From positions 426-57,224 of the forward strand of contig NZ_AOIM01000031.1 in the NCBI RefSeq assembly GCF_000337575.1: a stretch of 56,799 nucleotides of DNA, given 5' to 3'. The translations under genes were made by a program, and so were the position numbers. Of the stretch, positions 34,725 through 43,097 are shown piece after piece; the first letter of the stretch is position 1; every line of letters starts with the position of its first letter. Source of the DNA: Natrialba hulunbeirensis JCM 10989 (GTDB taxonomy: Archaea > Halobacteriota > Halobacteria > Halobacteriales > Natrialbaceae). The notes under the pieces are model-generated. The model searched no databases. It worked only from the letters and a program-made list of their open reading frames with translations, and was not told where the DNA came from.

Positions 34725-36186
34725 AGTCTCGCGCTGGCACTCCAGTGTGGTCGCCGCCATCGCACTCGTCGCCAGCGGCGTGCTGTTCGGCTTGGCCGCG
34801 CTCTTGCTCGCCGCAGTGGTTCCCGTGAGCTACCTCGGCTACGCCGCGCTCTCATCGGTTCCCGACCCGAACGACGTGCTCGCCGTCGAACGCGACTGTA
34901 CGCCTCGAACACCGCTCCCCGGTGAGCGCGTCGAGATAACACTCACCGTCCGCAACGAAGGCGAGCGGACGCTTCCCGACGTCCGACTCGTCGACCGGGT
35001 GCCGCCGGAACTCGACGTCGTCGACGGCAGCGCACAGACCGCGACGACGCTCCGCCCCGGTGAGGACACCGAACTCACCTACACGCTGCGTCCACGTCGC
35101 GGCAGCTACACCTTCGAGGGCTGTTGGGTTCGCCTCCGGAGTCTGAGCGCGACCGCAGTCGCGACCGCCGACGTGGACGCCGCTGGTGAGGCGGTACTCG
35201 AGTGCTCGGTGCCGCTCGATGGGGTGCCGATCCACCGCGAGACGATTCCGTTCGTCGGCGCGGTGGCGAGCGACAGCGGCGGCGCAGGCTACGAGTTTCA
35301 CTCGACGCGGGACTACCAGCAGGGAGATCCGCTGAGTCGGATCGACTGGCGGCGATACGCCCGGACGGGCGAGTTGGGGACAGTTCGATACCGCGAGCAG
35401 GAGTCGGCGAAGATCGTGCTCGTGCTCGACGGGCGGCCGGAGTCAGGCGTCGCGGCAGCCGAGGGACACCCCGACGGAGTCACGCTCGCGGCGTACGCGG
35501 GGATCGTCTCGACGGCGGCGCTGACCGAAGCCAATCACAGTGTTGGCATCGTCGGACTTGGCGTTCGAGCGGAGACGCCGGGCGTCTACACCGGTCCGCC
35601 GGCGTACGTCGAGCCCGGAACGGGGGCCGATGTGGGTGGTCGGATCGCGCGGGTCTGTGATACCGTCGCAGCACGCGGAACCGGTGGCTCAGTCTCGGCG
35701 GGTGCATCCGATGGTGGTGGAACGGACCCAGAGGCAGGGACAGGTGCACGGGGACAGGGACAGCAACAGGGGCAGAGCCAGCGACAGACGCGAGCAGACG
35801 GATACGGAGCCGCAGCGGGGGGTGAAACGGGGAGGGCGACAGGCGCAGCCAGCGGACCGACAGCCCCGAGCGGGCGGTCGCCGGCACAGGTCGCGGACCA
35901 CCTCGCAACGCTGCTCCCATCCGACGCCCAGCTCGTGGTCTGCACGCCGGCCGTCGACGACGAAATCGTCGAGATCGCGGCGGCGCTGCGCCGGCGCGAC
36001 TACCGGCTCTCGGTCGTCTCACCGGACGTGACGACGCGGGACGTGGTCGGCGCGCGGCTGGCGGCAGTCCGTCGCAGCGCACGCCTCGAGCGGCTCCGAC
36101 GGACTGACATCCCCGTCGCCGACTGGGATCCGGAACAACCGCTCATAGCGGCGCTCGGCCGCGCGTTCGACGAGGTGATCCGCTGA
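34717..36186 (+). CDS. DUF58 (vWA-like) membrane protein
   Basis: A 489-residue protein. Two N-terminal helices at about 10-43 are followed by a beta-rich (Ig-like) region and the DUF58 core at about 191-228, recognised by FHSTRDYQQGDPLSRIDWRRYART. The C-terminal half carries a Rossmann-like fold split by a Gly/Gln-rich insertion (about 318-385). DUF58 proteins contain a von Willebrand A-like fold and pair with MoxR AAA ATPases. The start overlaps the preceding gene by eight bases, and its stop overlaps the next start (TGATG). Confidence 0.9.
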   Translation: MHRVSRWHSSVVAAIALVASGVLFGLAALLLAAVVPVSYLGYAALSSVPDPNDVLAVERDCTPRTPLPGERVEITLTVRNEGERTLPDVRLVDRVPPELDVVDGSAQTATTLRPGEDTELTYTLRPRRGSYTFEGCWVRLRSLSATAVATADVDAAGEAVLECSVPLDGVPIHRETIPFVGAVASDSGGAGYEFHSTRDYQQGDPLSRIDWRRYARTGELGTVRYREQESAKIVLVLDGRPESGVAAAEGHPDGVTLAAYAGIVSTAALTEANHSVGIVGLGVRAETPGVYTGPPAYVEPGTGADVGGRIARVCDTVAARGTGGSVSAGASDGGGTDPEAGTGARGQGQQQGQSQRQTRADGYGAAAGGETGRATGAASGPTAPSGRSPAQVADHLATLLPSDAQLVVCTPAVDDEIVEIAAALRRRDYRLSVVSPDVTTRDVVGARLAAVRRSARLERLRRTDIPVADWDPEQPLIAALGRAFDEVIR

Positions 36187-38138
36187 TGGCGACCGAACGG
36201 CCACGCGAACATGAACACGAACGACGCGAGCGCCGACCGCCAGAGACCGGTACGATGAGCGCGACGGAGCCTGTCGGATCCATCCGGGAGAGCGAAACCG
36301 TCAGCGCACCGACGACATCAGCAGTCGCGATGGCAGCAGTCCTCGTCGGCTCGATCGTTCTCGCAGCCGAGATCGGCCTCGTCGGCCCGGCACTCCTCGC
36401 GATCGTCAGTGGCGCAATTCTGACGGCGACCGTGACCGCAACGAAGCGCCGAACGCCGGGCGGGCGCGCCGTCGGTAGCATCCTCGCCGTGTTCGCCGCA
36501 CTCGGGCTCGCGGGTGCACTCGGGCTCACCCTCGCAACGAGCGGCGATCCGATGGCACTCGAGACGCGCTATCGTGCTGGCATCATCCTCTCGATTGCGG
36601 CGGCCGCCTTCGGCGCCACAGCGACGGCGACGGGCGCGGTCGGTAACAGAGCCGTCCGGTCGACGCTGCCGGTCGTCCTGGTCACGCCGTTCCCGCTTGC
36701 ACTCGTCGCAGCCGCGTACTTCGACCCGCTGCGAGCGTTCCTTCCCGGCGTCCCCGAAGTAGGGGAGGGGTGGTCGAGCACGGCGGTACTCGACTCGCTC
36801 CTCTGGCCGGACGAACTGGCTGCGGGCGTGTTGAGCTTCGCTGCATTGCTCATCGGACTGCTGTGGCTGACGACGTTCATCGTGCCGCGGCTGCCGATCG
36901 TCGAGTTGCTGCCGCGTGATCGGCGAGCGGCCGCAGAACAGAGAATCGACCGACTCGCGTCGTGGACCGGCATGGGCGGCTTCTTGCTGTTGATGGGAAC
37001 GGTCATCGCGAGCGGAATCGCTCTCCACGCACGGGAGGAAGAGGCGGCATATGCCGTCGAGGCGTACGGTTATCTCGAGGCGACTGTCATTCCGGTCGCC
37101 ATGCACCCGGTCGCTCGGTTCGTCGTCCTCGGCGGAATCGCAGCCCTCTGTGTGGCTGCGCTCCTCTCCCGGCTCCCCGACCTCCACCGGCTCCGTCGCA
37201 GCCGCGTGCTCCGACTGGTCCCGGTGTTCACCGGTGGCGTACTGGTCGCAGCGCTCGTCGCGCTCGGCTATCCGTCGGTGTTCGACCGCTGGATTCGACC
37301 GGTACTCGAGTCCATGGCTGCAGCGGGCGATGGAGTCCCGCTGCCGGGAGGGATGGGAACGATCCCGCCGGACGAACTGCTCAGTGTGGGCTCGCCGCCG
37401 GAGGGTGTCGCGATCGCTGCCGTCGCGATGATCGGCGTCATCGGCACGATCAGCGCGCTGGCGTGTTGCATCTGGCTGCTCGGGTCCCTGCAGTTGCTCT
37501 CGGACCGTGGCGCACCCGGCACACTCGCAGCGAGCGCGCTCGTCGCGGGTGCGATTCTCGCAGCGCTCACCGGTGCCTCGACGCTCGTAGTTGGGGGTGT
37601 CGTCGTCTGCGCGATCGTCGCCTGGGACGCCAGCCTCTACGGCGTCTCGGTGACCGAGGAACTCGGCCGGGGTGTCGACGCCCGTCGGCCCGCACTCACG
37701 CACGCGATCGGGACGGCACTGGTCGGTGCGATTGGAATCGGTATCGCGCTCGGCCTCGCCGAACTGGGGAGTCGGCTCACGATCCAGAGTGGTGTGACGA
37801 TCGTCGTCACACTCGTCGTTGCGCTGCTCGCAACGTTCATCGTACTCAAGCGCCGCGCAGTGGCCTCGGCGTCGAGTTCGAGCGCGAGCGAGATTTCCCG
37901 ACTACCTATCGCAGCGGGGACGATGCCCGGCGTCGACCCTGATGAGGCTCGTGCGCTCAAGTCCGCCGGCTTCGAGACGATTGGAGACGTACAGACCGCA
38001 ACGCGGGCGGAACTCGCCGACATCGACGGACTGGACGGCGAGACAGTGGAGGCGCTGACAGGCGATCTAAGCGCCGCTGGCGTCACCAGCGCCAACAACA
38101 GCAGCGACAGCAATGGCCGAGAACAGCAGCAACACTGA
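36186..38138 (+). CDS. polytopic membrane protein with C-terminal helix-hairpin-helix (DUF7519-like)
   Basis: A 650-residue protein with about twelve to fourteen hydrophobic helices between residues 35 and 560. The C-terminal soluble tail at about 580-628 reads as a helix-hairpin-helix pair (GVDPDEARALKSAGFETIGD then ELADIDGLDGETVEAL), a fold usually found in DNA-binding proteins. In position it matches haloarchaeal proteins I recall as DUF7519. The start overlaps the DUF58 stop by one base. It is the last gene of the four-gene set and converges on moxR 37 bases away. Confidence 0.82.
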   Translation: MATERPREHEHERRERRPPETGTMSATEPVGSIRESETVSAPTTSAVAMAAVLVGSIVLAAEIGLVGPALLAIVSGAILTATVTATKRRTPGGRAVGSILAVFAALGLAGALGLTLATSGDPMALETRYRAGIILSIAAAAFGATATATGAVGNRAVRSTLPVVLVTPFPLALVAAAYFDPLRAFLPGVPEVGEGWSSTAVLDSLLWPDELAAGVLSFAALLIGLLWLTTFIVPRLPIVELLPRDRRAAAEQRIDRLASWTGMGGFLLLMGTVIASGIALHAREEEAAYAVEAYGYLEATVIPVAMHPVARFVVLGGIAALCVAALLSRLPDLHRLRRSRVLRLVPVFTGGVLVAALVALGYPSVFDRWIRPVLESMAAAGDGVPLPGGMGTIPPDELLSVGSPPEGVAIAAVAMIGVIGTISALACCIWLLGSLQLLSDRGAPGTLAASALVAGAILAALTGASTLVVGGVVVCAIVAWDASLYGVSVTEELGRGVDARRPALTHAIGTALVGAIGIGIALGLAELGSRLTIQSGVTIVVTLVVALLATFIVLKRRAVASASSSSASEISRLPIAAGTMPGVDPDEARALKSAGFETIGDVQTATRAELADIDGLDGETVEALTGDLSAAGVTSANNSSDSNGREQQQH

Positions 38139-38175
38139 TAGCCGAGAATAGCAACGCCGGCGAAACACCACCCGG

Positions 38176-39141
38176 CTACGGCTCGACCGCCGGCACCTCG
38201 ACGCGATCGAGCACGCTCTGTACCACCGTCGCCCCGTCGACACCCTCGATCTGTGCATCCGTCGTCAGCACGAGCCGATGTTGCATCACCGGCTCCGCGA
38301 TCCGCTTGACGTCGTCCGGTGCGACGTACTCGCGGCCCGAAATCGCCGCTCTCGCGCGGGCCGCCTCGAAGTACCGCTGAATCCCGCGCGGCGAAATCCC
38401 GATCTTCACCCGGTCGTCCCGTCTCGTTTCTCGCGCCAGATCGACGAGGTAGCCACGCACCGCCTCGCCCATCGAAATCCGTTCTGGAACCTGCTGTAAG
38501 CGCGTAACACCAGCCGTATCGAGCACCGGCTCGATCGTCGGCATCTTCGTCTCGCGAGCGCTCCGGCGCTCGATCAACTCGAGTTCCCCGTCCCGATCTG
38601 GATACCCGATCGAGGTCTTGATCATGAAGCGGTCGCGCTGGGCCTCCGGCAGTTCGAAGGTCCCCTCCTGCTCGACCGGGTTCTGCGTCGCGATGACGAG
38701 GAACGGGTCCGGCAGGTCGCGGGTTTCGCCGTCGACGGTAACCTGGCCCTCGTCCATCGCCTCGAGCAGCGCAGCCTGGGTCTTCGGCGGCGCGCGGTTG
38801 ATCTCGTCCGCGAGGACGACGTTCGCGAACACCGGTCCCTTCGTGAACTCGAACTCGCCGCGCTGTTCGTTGAAGACGTGCGAGCCGGTGATATCGTTCG
38901 GCAGCAGGTCAGGGGTGAACTGAATGCGGGAGAACTCGAGTCCCAGTGCCTGCGCGAACGCGAGCGCGGTGAGCGTCTTGCCGGTGCCGGGAACGTCCTC
39001 CAGAAGGACGTGGCCGCGTGCGAGGGACGCTGTGAGCACTTGCTCGAGGAACTCGCGGTCGGTGATCACTGCATCGCCGATGCGGGAGATGACTTCGGTG
39101 CAGGTTTCGCTCGTCGAGACGGCTGAGACGTCGTCTGCCAT
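38176..39141 (-). CDS. MoxR-family AAA+ ATPase
   Basis: A 321-residue MoxR ATPase, thought to act as a chaperone that matures or remodels partner proteins, often with vWA-domain proteins. Walker A is DVPGTGKT, Walker B is LADEINRAPPKTQ, sensor 1 is ATQNP, and the C-terminal lid has GISPRG. The MoxR pattern (LEDVPGTGKT...EINRAPPKTQAALLEAM) is complete. It is convergent with the four-gene membrane set whose DUF58 member would be its usual partner, so it has its own promoter. Nothing in the sequence names the client. Confidence 0.94.
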   Translation of the reverse strand: MADDVSAVSTSETCTEVISRIGDAVITDREFLEQVLTASLARGHVLLEDVPGTGKTLTALAFAQALGLEFSRIQFTPDLLPNDITGSHVFNEQRGEFEFTKGPVFANVVLADEINRAPPKTQAALLEAMDEGQVTVDGETRDLPDPFLVIATQNPVEQEGTFELPEAQRDRFMIKTSIGYPDRDGELELIERRSARETKMPTIEPVLDTAGVTRLQQVPERISMGEAVRGYLVDLARETRRDDRVKIGISPRGIQRYFEAARARAAISGREYVAPDDVKRIAEPVMQHRLVLTTDAQIEGVDGATVVQSVLDRVEVPAVEP

Positions 39142-39225
39142 CGGTTGGCGTTGTCGACGCGGTCACATGAAGATACTGGCAGCCGAACAGACGCTACTCG
39201 GCGGACAGGGTGGAGCAGAAGCGAA

Positions 39226-39233
39226 GGCTTTTG
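39226..39233 (+). promoter_or_regulatory. TATA-like box of trpS
   Basis: GGCTTTTGC, about 27-34 bases before the ATG at 39260. It argues for the 39260 start over the in-frame ATG at 39167. Confidence 0.45.
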
Positions 39234-39259
39234 CGCGCCGGCGCGCCAAAACGGTGATA

Positions 39260-40945
39260 ATGACCGGAGACGACCCACGCGAGGAGCGGGGACCGGAGTT
39301 CGATGTCGATTCCGATTCCGATCTCGAGGACGAAGGCGAAGGCAAAGACAAACGCGCAGGCCTTCGAACCGATGGTGGCGCAGCAGGCGCAGACAGCGAG
39401 GGGGCGCAGACCCCTCGAGCAGACGGCGGTGCCGTCGATGACGTCGCGCTCGACCCCTGGGGCTCCTCGACCGTCTCCGACTACCGCAAACTGTTCGAGG
39501 AGTTCGGCATCGAGGAGTTCGACGACGTGCTGCCGGAGGTTCCTCACCCACACTACCTGATGCGCCGGGGCGTCATCTTCGGCCAGCGCGACTACCGACC
39601 CGTCGTCGAAGCACTCCAGAACGACGAGCCCGCGGCCGTCCTCTCCGGGTTCATGCCGACCGGCGACCCGCACATCGGCCACAAACTCGTCTTCGACGAG
39701 ATCATCTGGCACCAGCAACAGGGTGCAGACGCCTACGCGCTGATCGCCGATCTGGAGGCGAACTCGGCCCGGGGAATGTCCTGGGAGGAGATCGACGAAC
39801 ACGCCCGCAGCTACCTGCTCTCCCTGCTCGCGCTCGGCTTCGACCCCGAAGACGGCGACCTCTACCGCCAGTCGACCAACCGCGACGTGCAGGACCTCGC
39901 GTTCGATCTCGGCGCAGAAGCCAACTTCTCCGAGTTCCAGGCGATCTACGGCTTCGACGGCGAAACCGATGCCTCGCACATGCAGTCGGTCGTCACCCAG
40001 ATGGCGGACATCCTCTACCCGCAACTCGAGGAGCCCAAGCCGACCGTGATCCCCGTCGGTCCCGACCAGGACCCCCACGTCCGGCTGGCGCGAGACCTCG
40101 CCGAGCGGATGCGCTTCTTCAAGGTCTCGACGGCCTATGCCAGCTTCGAACTCGACGACGAGGAGCGCGACCTCGTCGCCCGGTTCCACGAGGAACTCGA
40201 TCCCGCCGACTTCGACGACGACCAGCTCCGGTGTGTCCACGTCGCCGAGACGCTGGAGGAGACGCCGCTCGCCGAACTCGCAATCGACGCTGAGGTCCTC
40301 GATTCCGTCCTGACGAAGCTGAACGAGGCCGGGATGGAACCGCTTCGCCCGCGTATTCGCTTCTCCGACCGGCGGGCGACCGAGGACGCCTTCGACGCCC
40401 TCATCGACGCCATCGAAGGCGAGAAGCGCGTCTACGAGAATCACATCGACGCCTTCGAGATCGACCGCGCCGACGCTGAGGAACTGGCACGCGAGATCGA
40501 AGTCGACAACGGCGGGTATGGCTTCCAGCCGCCGTCGTCGATCTACCACCGCTTCATGACCGGCCTGACGGGCGGCAAGATGTCTTCTTCGGTGCCGGCC
40601 TCGCACATCTCGCTGCTCGACGATCCCGAAGACGGCTACAACAAGGTCAAGTCGGCGACAACGGGCGGGCGCGAAACCGCCGGGGAACAGCGCGAGAAGG
40701 GCGGCAAAGCCGACGAGTGTCCGGTCTACGAGCTGTACGCCTACCTGCTTGCCGGCGACGACGACGAGTTTGCAAAGCGCGTCTACGACGAGTGTGTCGG
40801 CGGCGAGCGCCTCTGTGGTGACTGCAAGGAGCAGGCCGCCCAGCTGATGAAAGAATTCCTCGCGGAGCATCAGGAGAAACGCGCCGAAGTCGAGGAGCTA
40901 CTCGAGCAGGCGGACATCGAACTCGAGTCGCCGCGGCGTCGATAG
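39260..40945 (+). CDS. trpS: tryptophan--tRNA ligase
   Basis: A 561-residue class I synthetase that charges tRNA-Trp. An acidic disordered extension of about 60 residues precedes the catalytic core. The HIGH-like motif is PTGDPHIGHK at about 132-141, and the KMSSS loop is GGKMSSS at about 437-443, which matches the archaeal/eukaryotic TrpRS type. The tRNA-binding helical domain follows. The later part has RLCGDCKEQAA and ends with a Glu-rich coil. The start is set by the TATA-like box at 39226-39233 and avoids overlap with the divergent moxR region. Confidence 0.95.
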   Translation: MTGDDPREERGPEFDVDSDSDLEDEGEGKDKRAGLRTDGGAAGADSEGAQTPRADGGAVDDVALDPWGSSTVSDYRKLFEEFGIEEFDDVLPEVPHPHYLMRRGVIFGQRDYRPVVEALQNDEPAAVLSGFMPTGDPHIGHKLVFDEIIWHQQQGADAYALIADLEANSARGMSWEEIDEHARSYLLSLLALGFDPEDGDLYRQSTNRDVQDLAFDLGAEANFSEFQAIYGFDGETDASHMQSVVTQMADILYPQLEEPKPTVIPVGPDQDPHVRLARDLAERMRFFKVSTAYASFELDDEERDLVARFHEELDPADFDDDQLRCVHVAETLEETPLAELAIDAEVLDSVLTKLNEAGMEPLRPRIRFSDRRATEDAFDALIDAIEGEKRVYENHIDAFEIDRADAEELAREIEVDNGGYGFQPPSSIYHRFMTGLTGGKMSSSVPASHISLLDDPEDGYNKVKSATTGGRETAGEQREKGGKADECPVYELYAYLLAGDDDEFAKRVYDECVGGERLCGDCKEQAAQLMKEFLAEHQEKRAEVEELLEQADIELESPRRR

Positions 40946-41080
40946 CGCGTACTGGCCTCGTTGCGGTCGATCATTACCGCGTTCAAGATCGAGATACGAA
41001 GGCTGCTGACTACCCGGCTATCGAACTGACATTCATCTGTTTCTCCCGACAGCGAAGTTATGTTTTGGCGTCTGACGAAG

Positions 41081-41088
41081 ATATATAG
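41081..41088 (+). promoter_or_regulatory. TATA box of the 41116 gene
   Basis: ATATATAG, a strong A/T-only box 28-35 bases before the ATG. The spacer 40946-41080 has no gene. Confidence 0.65.
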
Positions 41089-41115
41089 GCCCGTTCGTAA
41101 AAACACCGCCAACAG

Positions 41116-42711
41116 ATGCCCGCCTCTCGCCCTCCCTTCGGGTCCGACGCCGATGACGCTGCAGACGACCTACTGCGGTGTGCGGACGTGCTCGGCTCGT
41201 TCGGCGTCACGGCGGCCGAGATCCGCTCGTCGCGCCACGCTGGCGGCGAGACCAGCGAGGCCAGCGAGGTCAACGAGAACCACAAGGACGACGACCTCGC
41301 GAGCGCGCTAGCCACCGAACTCGAGTCCGGTCGAAATCGAACGGCCGTGCTCCGCCAGCTAATTACCGAGAGCGAGCGCGGGCTCACCTGTTCAGCGCGC
41401 TACGCACAGGACGCCCTGGAGCGCGAACTCGTCGCCGTCTTCGACGCCATCGGCTGGTCGTTCCACTGCGAACAGCTCACCGCAGCGCTTCGGTCGGCCG
41501 ACCGGCTTCACCTCCAGGCGACCGACTACCGGGGCCGGCAACGCGAGACGACAGTTGAGTACCCCAGCACGCCGCTCGGCACCGACAACCTGCCGGCCAT
41601 CCTGCAGGCGATCAACGCCTCGATTCTGGCTGGCACCGACGCGCAGTTCGTCCTTCTCTCGACCGGCGTCGACCGCTGGCGCGCCGCACTCGTGAAGGCG
41701 AGTGCACTCGAGTCCCTTCGTGACCGGTACGGTGAGCGGATCGACATCGGTGTGGATGGCGAGCCACTGCTGCCCGAGCACGGGGTGGCGGCGTACGTGC
41801 CCGACGAATCGGGAGGGGACTCGAGTACCGTTCCCGATGGCGAGGGACCGTGGCCCGACTGGGCGGAGGGTCGCGAACGAGAACGGGGGCGGAAGCGGGG
41901 ACAGGAGCAGGGTCGTGGGCAGGGGCAGAGACGCGGACAACAGCGTGGCCAAGACGGCGGCCGAAGCCAGGACAGAGACAGTGTCCAACCAACGCTGGAC
42001 GAGTTCGGGTCGCTGGTCGAGGAGGCGGAGGGAGACGACGAGGGTGCCAAGGTGGGTGACGTGTCATCGACCTCATCGGCGTCCACTCAGTCCGCTAGCG
42101 ATTCGTCGGCGAAGGCGACCGGGACGACAGCGGCCAGTGGCGAGTTCGAACTCCGCGGCTCGCCGAGTGTGTCGCGGGTGAGCGACGGGAGGGACCAGAG
42201 TGACGGAAGTGGCGGAAGTGGCGGAAGTGGCGGGAGTACCGAAAGTGACGGGAGCGACAAGGAGGGCAGCGCACGAAATCAAGGAGCCGAAACGAGCGCT
42301 GGAACTGCACTCGAGAGGTTCGGTCGTCCATCGGGGAAGGAAGTGGAGGAGACGGCGGACAGCACTGCAACGGCCACCGACGACTTCGGCTCGCTCTCTG
42401 GCACCAGCACCACGGCACGCGTCTCGAACGACTCTTTCGGCAGCGACGTCGAGTGGGAGACCGAAGACGACCGGTATCGTGCGCTGGGGGCAGCCCTCGG
42501 CGCAGGTGGCGCTGTGTCAGTTCGGGGCCTACTCGAGGACGACGAGTTCCTCCCGGAACTCCCGGCAGCCGAGAAGGCGGAGACGCGCATCGAGTTCGCG
42601 GACGCGTTCGATCCAGCAGCAGTAACGCGAGCGAAGTCGGCGGCCGAGCAGTCGGGGTTCGTCTGGGTCGAGTCGGGATCGCTGGAGACGACGCGGGTGT
42701 CGAACTCGTAG
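41116..42711 (+). CDS. unrecognised protein with long disordered middle
   Basis: A 531-residue protein that I do not recognise. A folded N-terminal part of about 230 residues (SARYAQDALERELVAVFDAIGW, then FVLLSTGVDRWRAALVKASALESLRD) is followed by 230 residues of low complexity: an Arg/Gly/Gln/Glu segment around 252-296, Ser/Thr runs, and a GSGGSGGSGGS tract encoded by nine-base repeats near 42203-42235. A short folded C-terminus (WETEDDRYRALGAALGAGGAVSVRGLLE to FVWVESGSLET) closes it. The RG-rich part suggests nucleic-acid binding, as inference only. It has its own strong promoter between trpS and pheS. Confidence 0.75.
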   Translation: MPASRPPFGSDADDAADDLLRCADVLGSFGVTAAEIRSSRHAGGETSEASEVNENHKDDDLASALATELESGRNRTAVLRQLITESERGLTCSARYAQDALERELVAVFDAIGWSFHCEQLTAALRSADRLHLQATDYRGRQRETTVEYPSTPLGTDNLPAILQAINASILAGTDAQFVLLSTGVDRWRAALVKASALESLRDRYGERIDIGVDGEPLLPEHGVAAYVPDESGGDSSTVPDGEGPWPDWAEGRERERGRKRGQEQGRGQGQRRGQQRGQDGGRSQDRDSVQPTLDEFGSLVEEAEGDDEGAKVGDVSSTSSASTQSASDSSAKATGTTAASGEFELRGSPSVSRVSDGRDQSDGSGGSGGSGGSTESDGSDKEGSARNQGAETSAGTALERFGRPSGKEVEETADSTATATDDFGSLSGTSTTARVSNDSFGSDVEWETEDDRYRALGAALGAGGAVSVRGLLEDDEFLPELPAAEKAETRIEFADAFDPAAVTRAKSAAEQSGFVWVESGSLETTRVSNS

Positions 42712-42802
42712 ACGGCGAGGAGTCCGATCAGCGGAGTAAGGCGATGGAAGACGAGAAGCGATTGCCGAACATCGCGTGCGATCACTGTCACCGTCCCGCA
42801 AC

Positions 42803-42812
42803 GCTTTTGAAT
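42803..42812 (+). promoter_or_regulatory. TATA-like box in the pheST leader
   Basis: GCTTTTGAAT at the standard distance before the ATG at 42834. It could start a transcript that runs through the small ORF into pheST. Confidence 0.4.
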
Positions 42813-42833
42813 CGCGCATCGTATCCAACGCGT

Positions 42834-42920
42834 ATGGCACCCGAATCCACCGCCTGTGCCAGCGTCGTGCGAAAGCCACAGCTCTCGTGTTCAGGATTCG
42901 GGTTCGTTTTTGCGGACTGA
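42834..42920 (+). CDS. possible 28-residue leader ORF upstream of pheST
   Basis: A short frame (start MAPESTACAS, end GFGFVFAD) with three Phe codons among its last eight residues. A TATA-like box lies 22-31 bases before its ATG. It ends 177 bases before pheS. Archaeal attenuation by a leader peptide is not established, and the Phe enrichment may be accidental. Confidence 0.25.
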   Translation: MAPESTACASVVRKPQLSCSGFGFVFAD

Positions 42921-43097
42921 GGGAGTCGGCGGACCCGCGGGGACCCACACCGGGTTGACGCGGCGAAACCGGCCGCAGGCGCACCGTTCGGCGTCGTGAG
43001 GGACATCACCAGCTCCTCGACCTCGAACCGCGCCACTGCAGTATCGGTCCGAGTCGGAACCGCTAACTGACCACCACGCAGCCATCTATACAAGCGA

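Larger units (their letters stand above)
42712..43097. other. spacer before pheST with a possible small ORF
   Basis: It contains a promoter-like box at 42803-42812 and a 28-codon frame at 42834-42920. The minus strand has a 64-codon frame at 42891-43085 ending in a C-A-C-G containing segment; its second half has gene-like third positions and its first half does not, so it may be a frameshifted remnant or chance. A TATA-like CTATACAAG lies only 5-15 bases before the pheS start. Confidence 0.4.

Noticed and set aside
36318-37703. 461-residue minus-strand frame across the DUF7519-like gene
   Set aside because: Antisense of a membrane protein, very rich in Arg, His and Asp, with no recognisable domain.
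38924-39259. extension of trpS upstream to 38924 or 39167
   Set aside because: It would overlap moxR and its promoter, and a TATA-like box at 39226-39233 supports the 39260 start.
39194-40870. 558-residue minus-strand frame opposite trpS
   Set aside because: Shadow of trpS, which has complete synthetase motifs on the plus strand.
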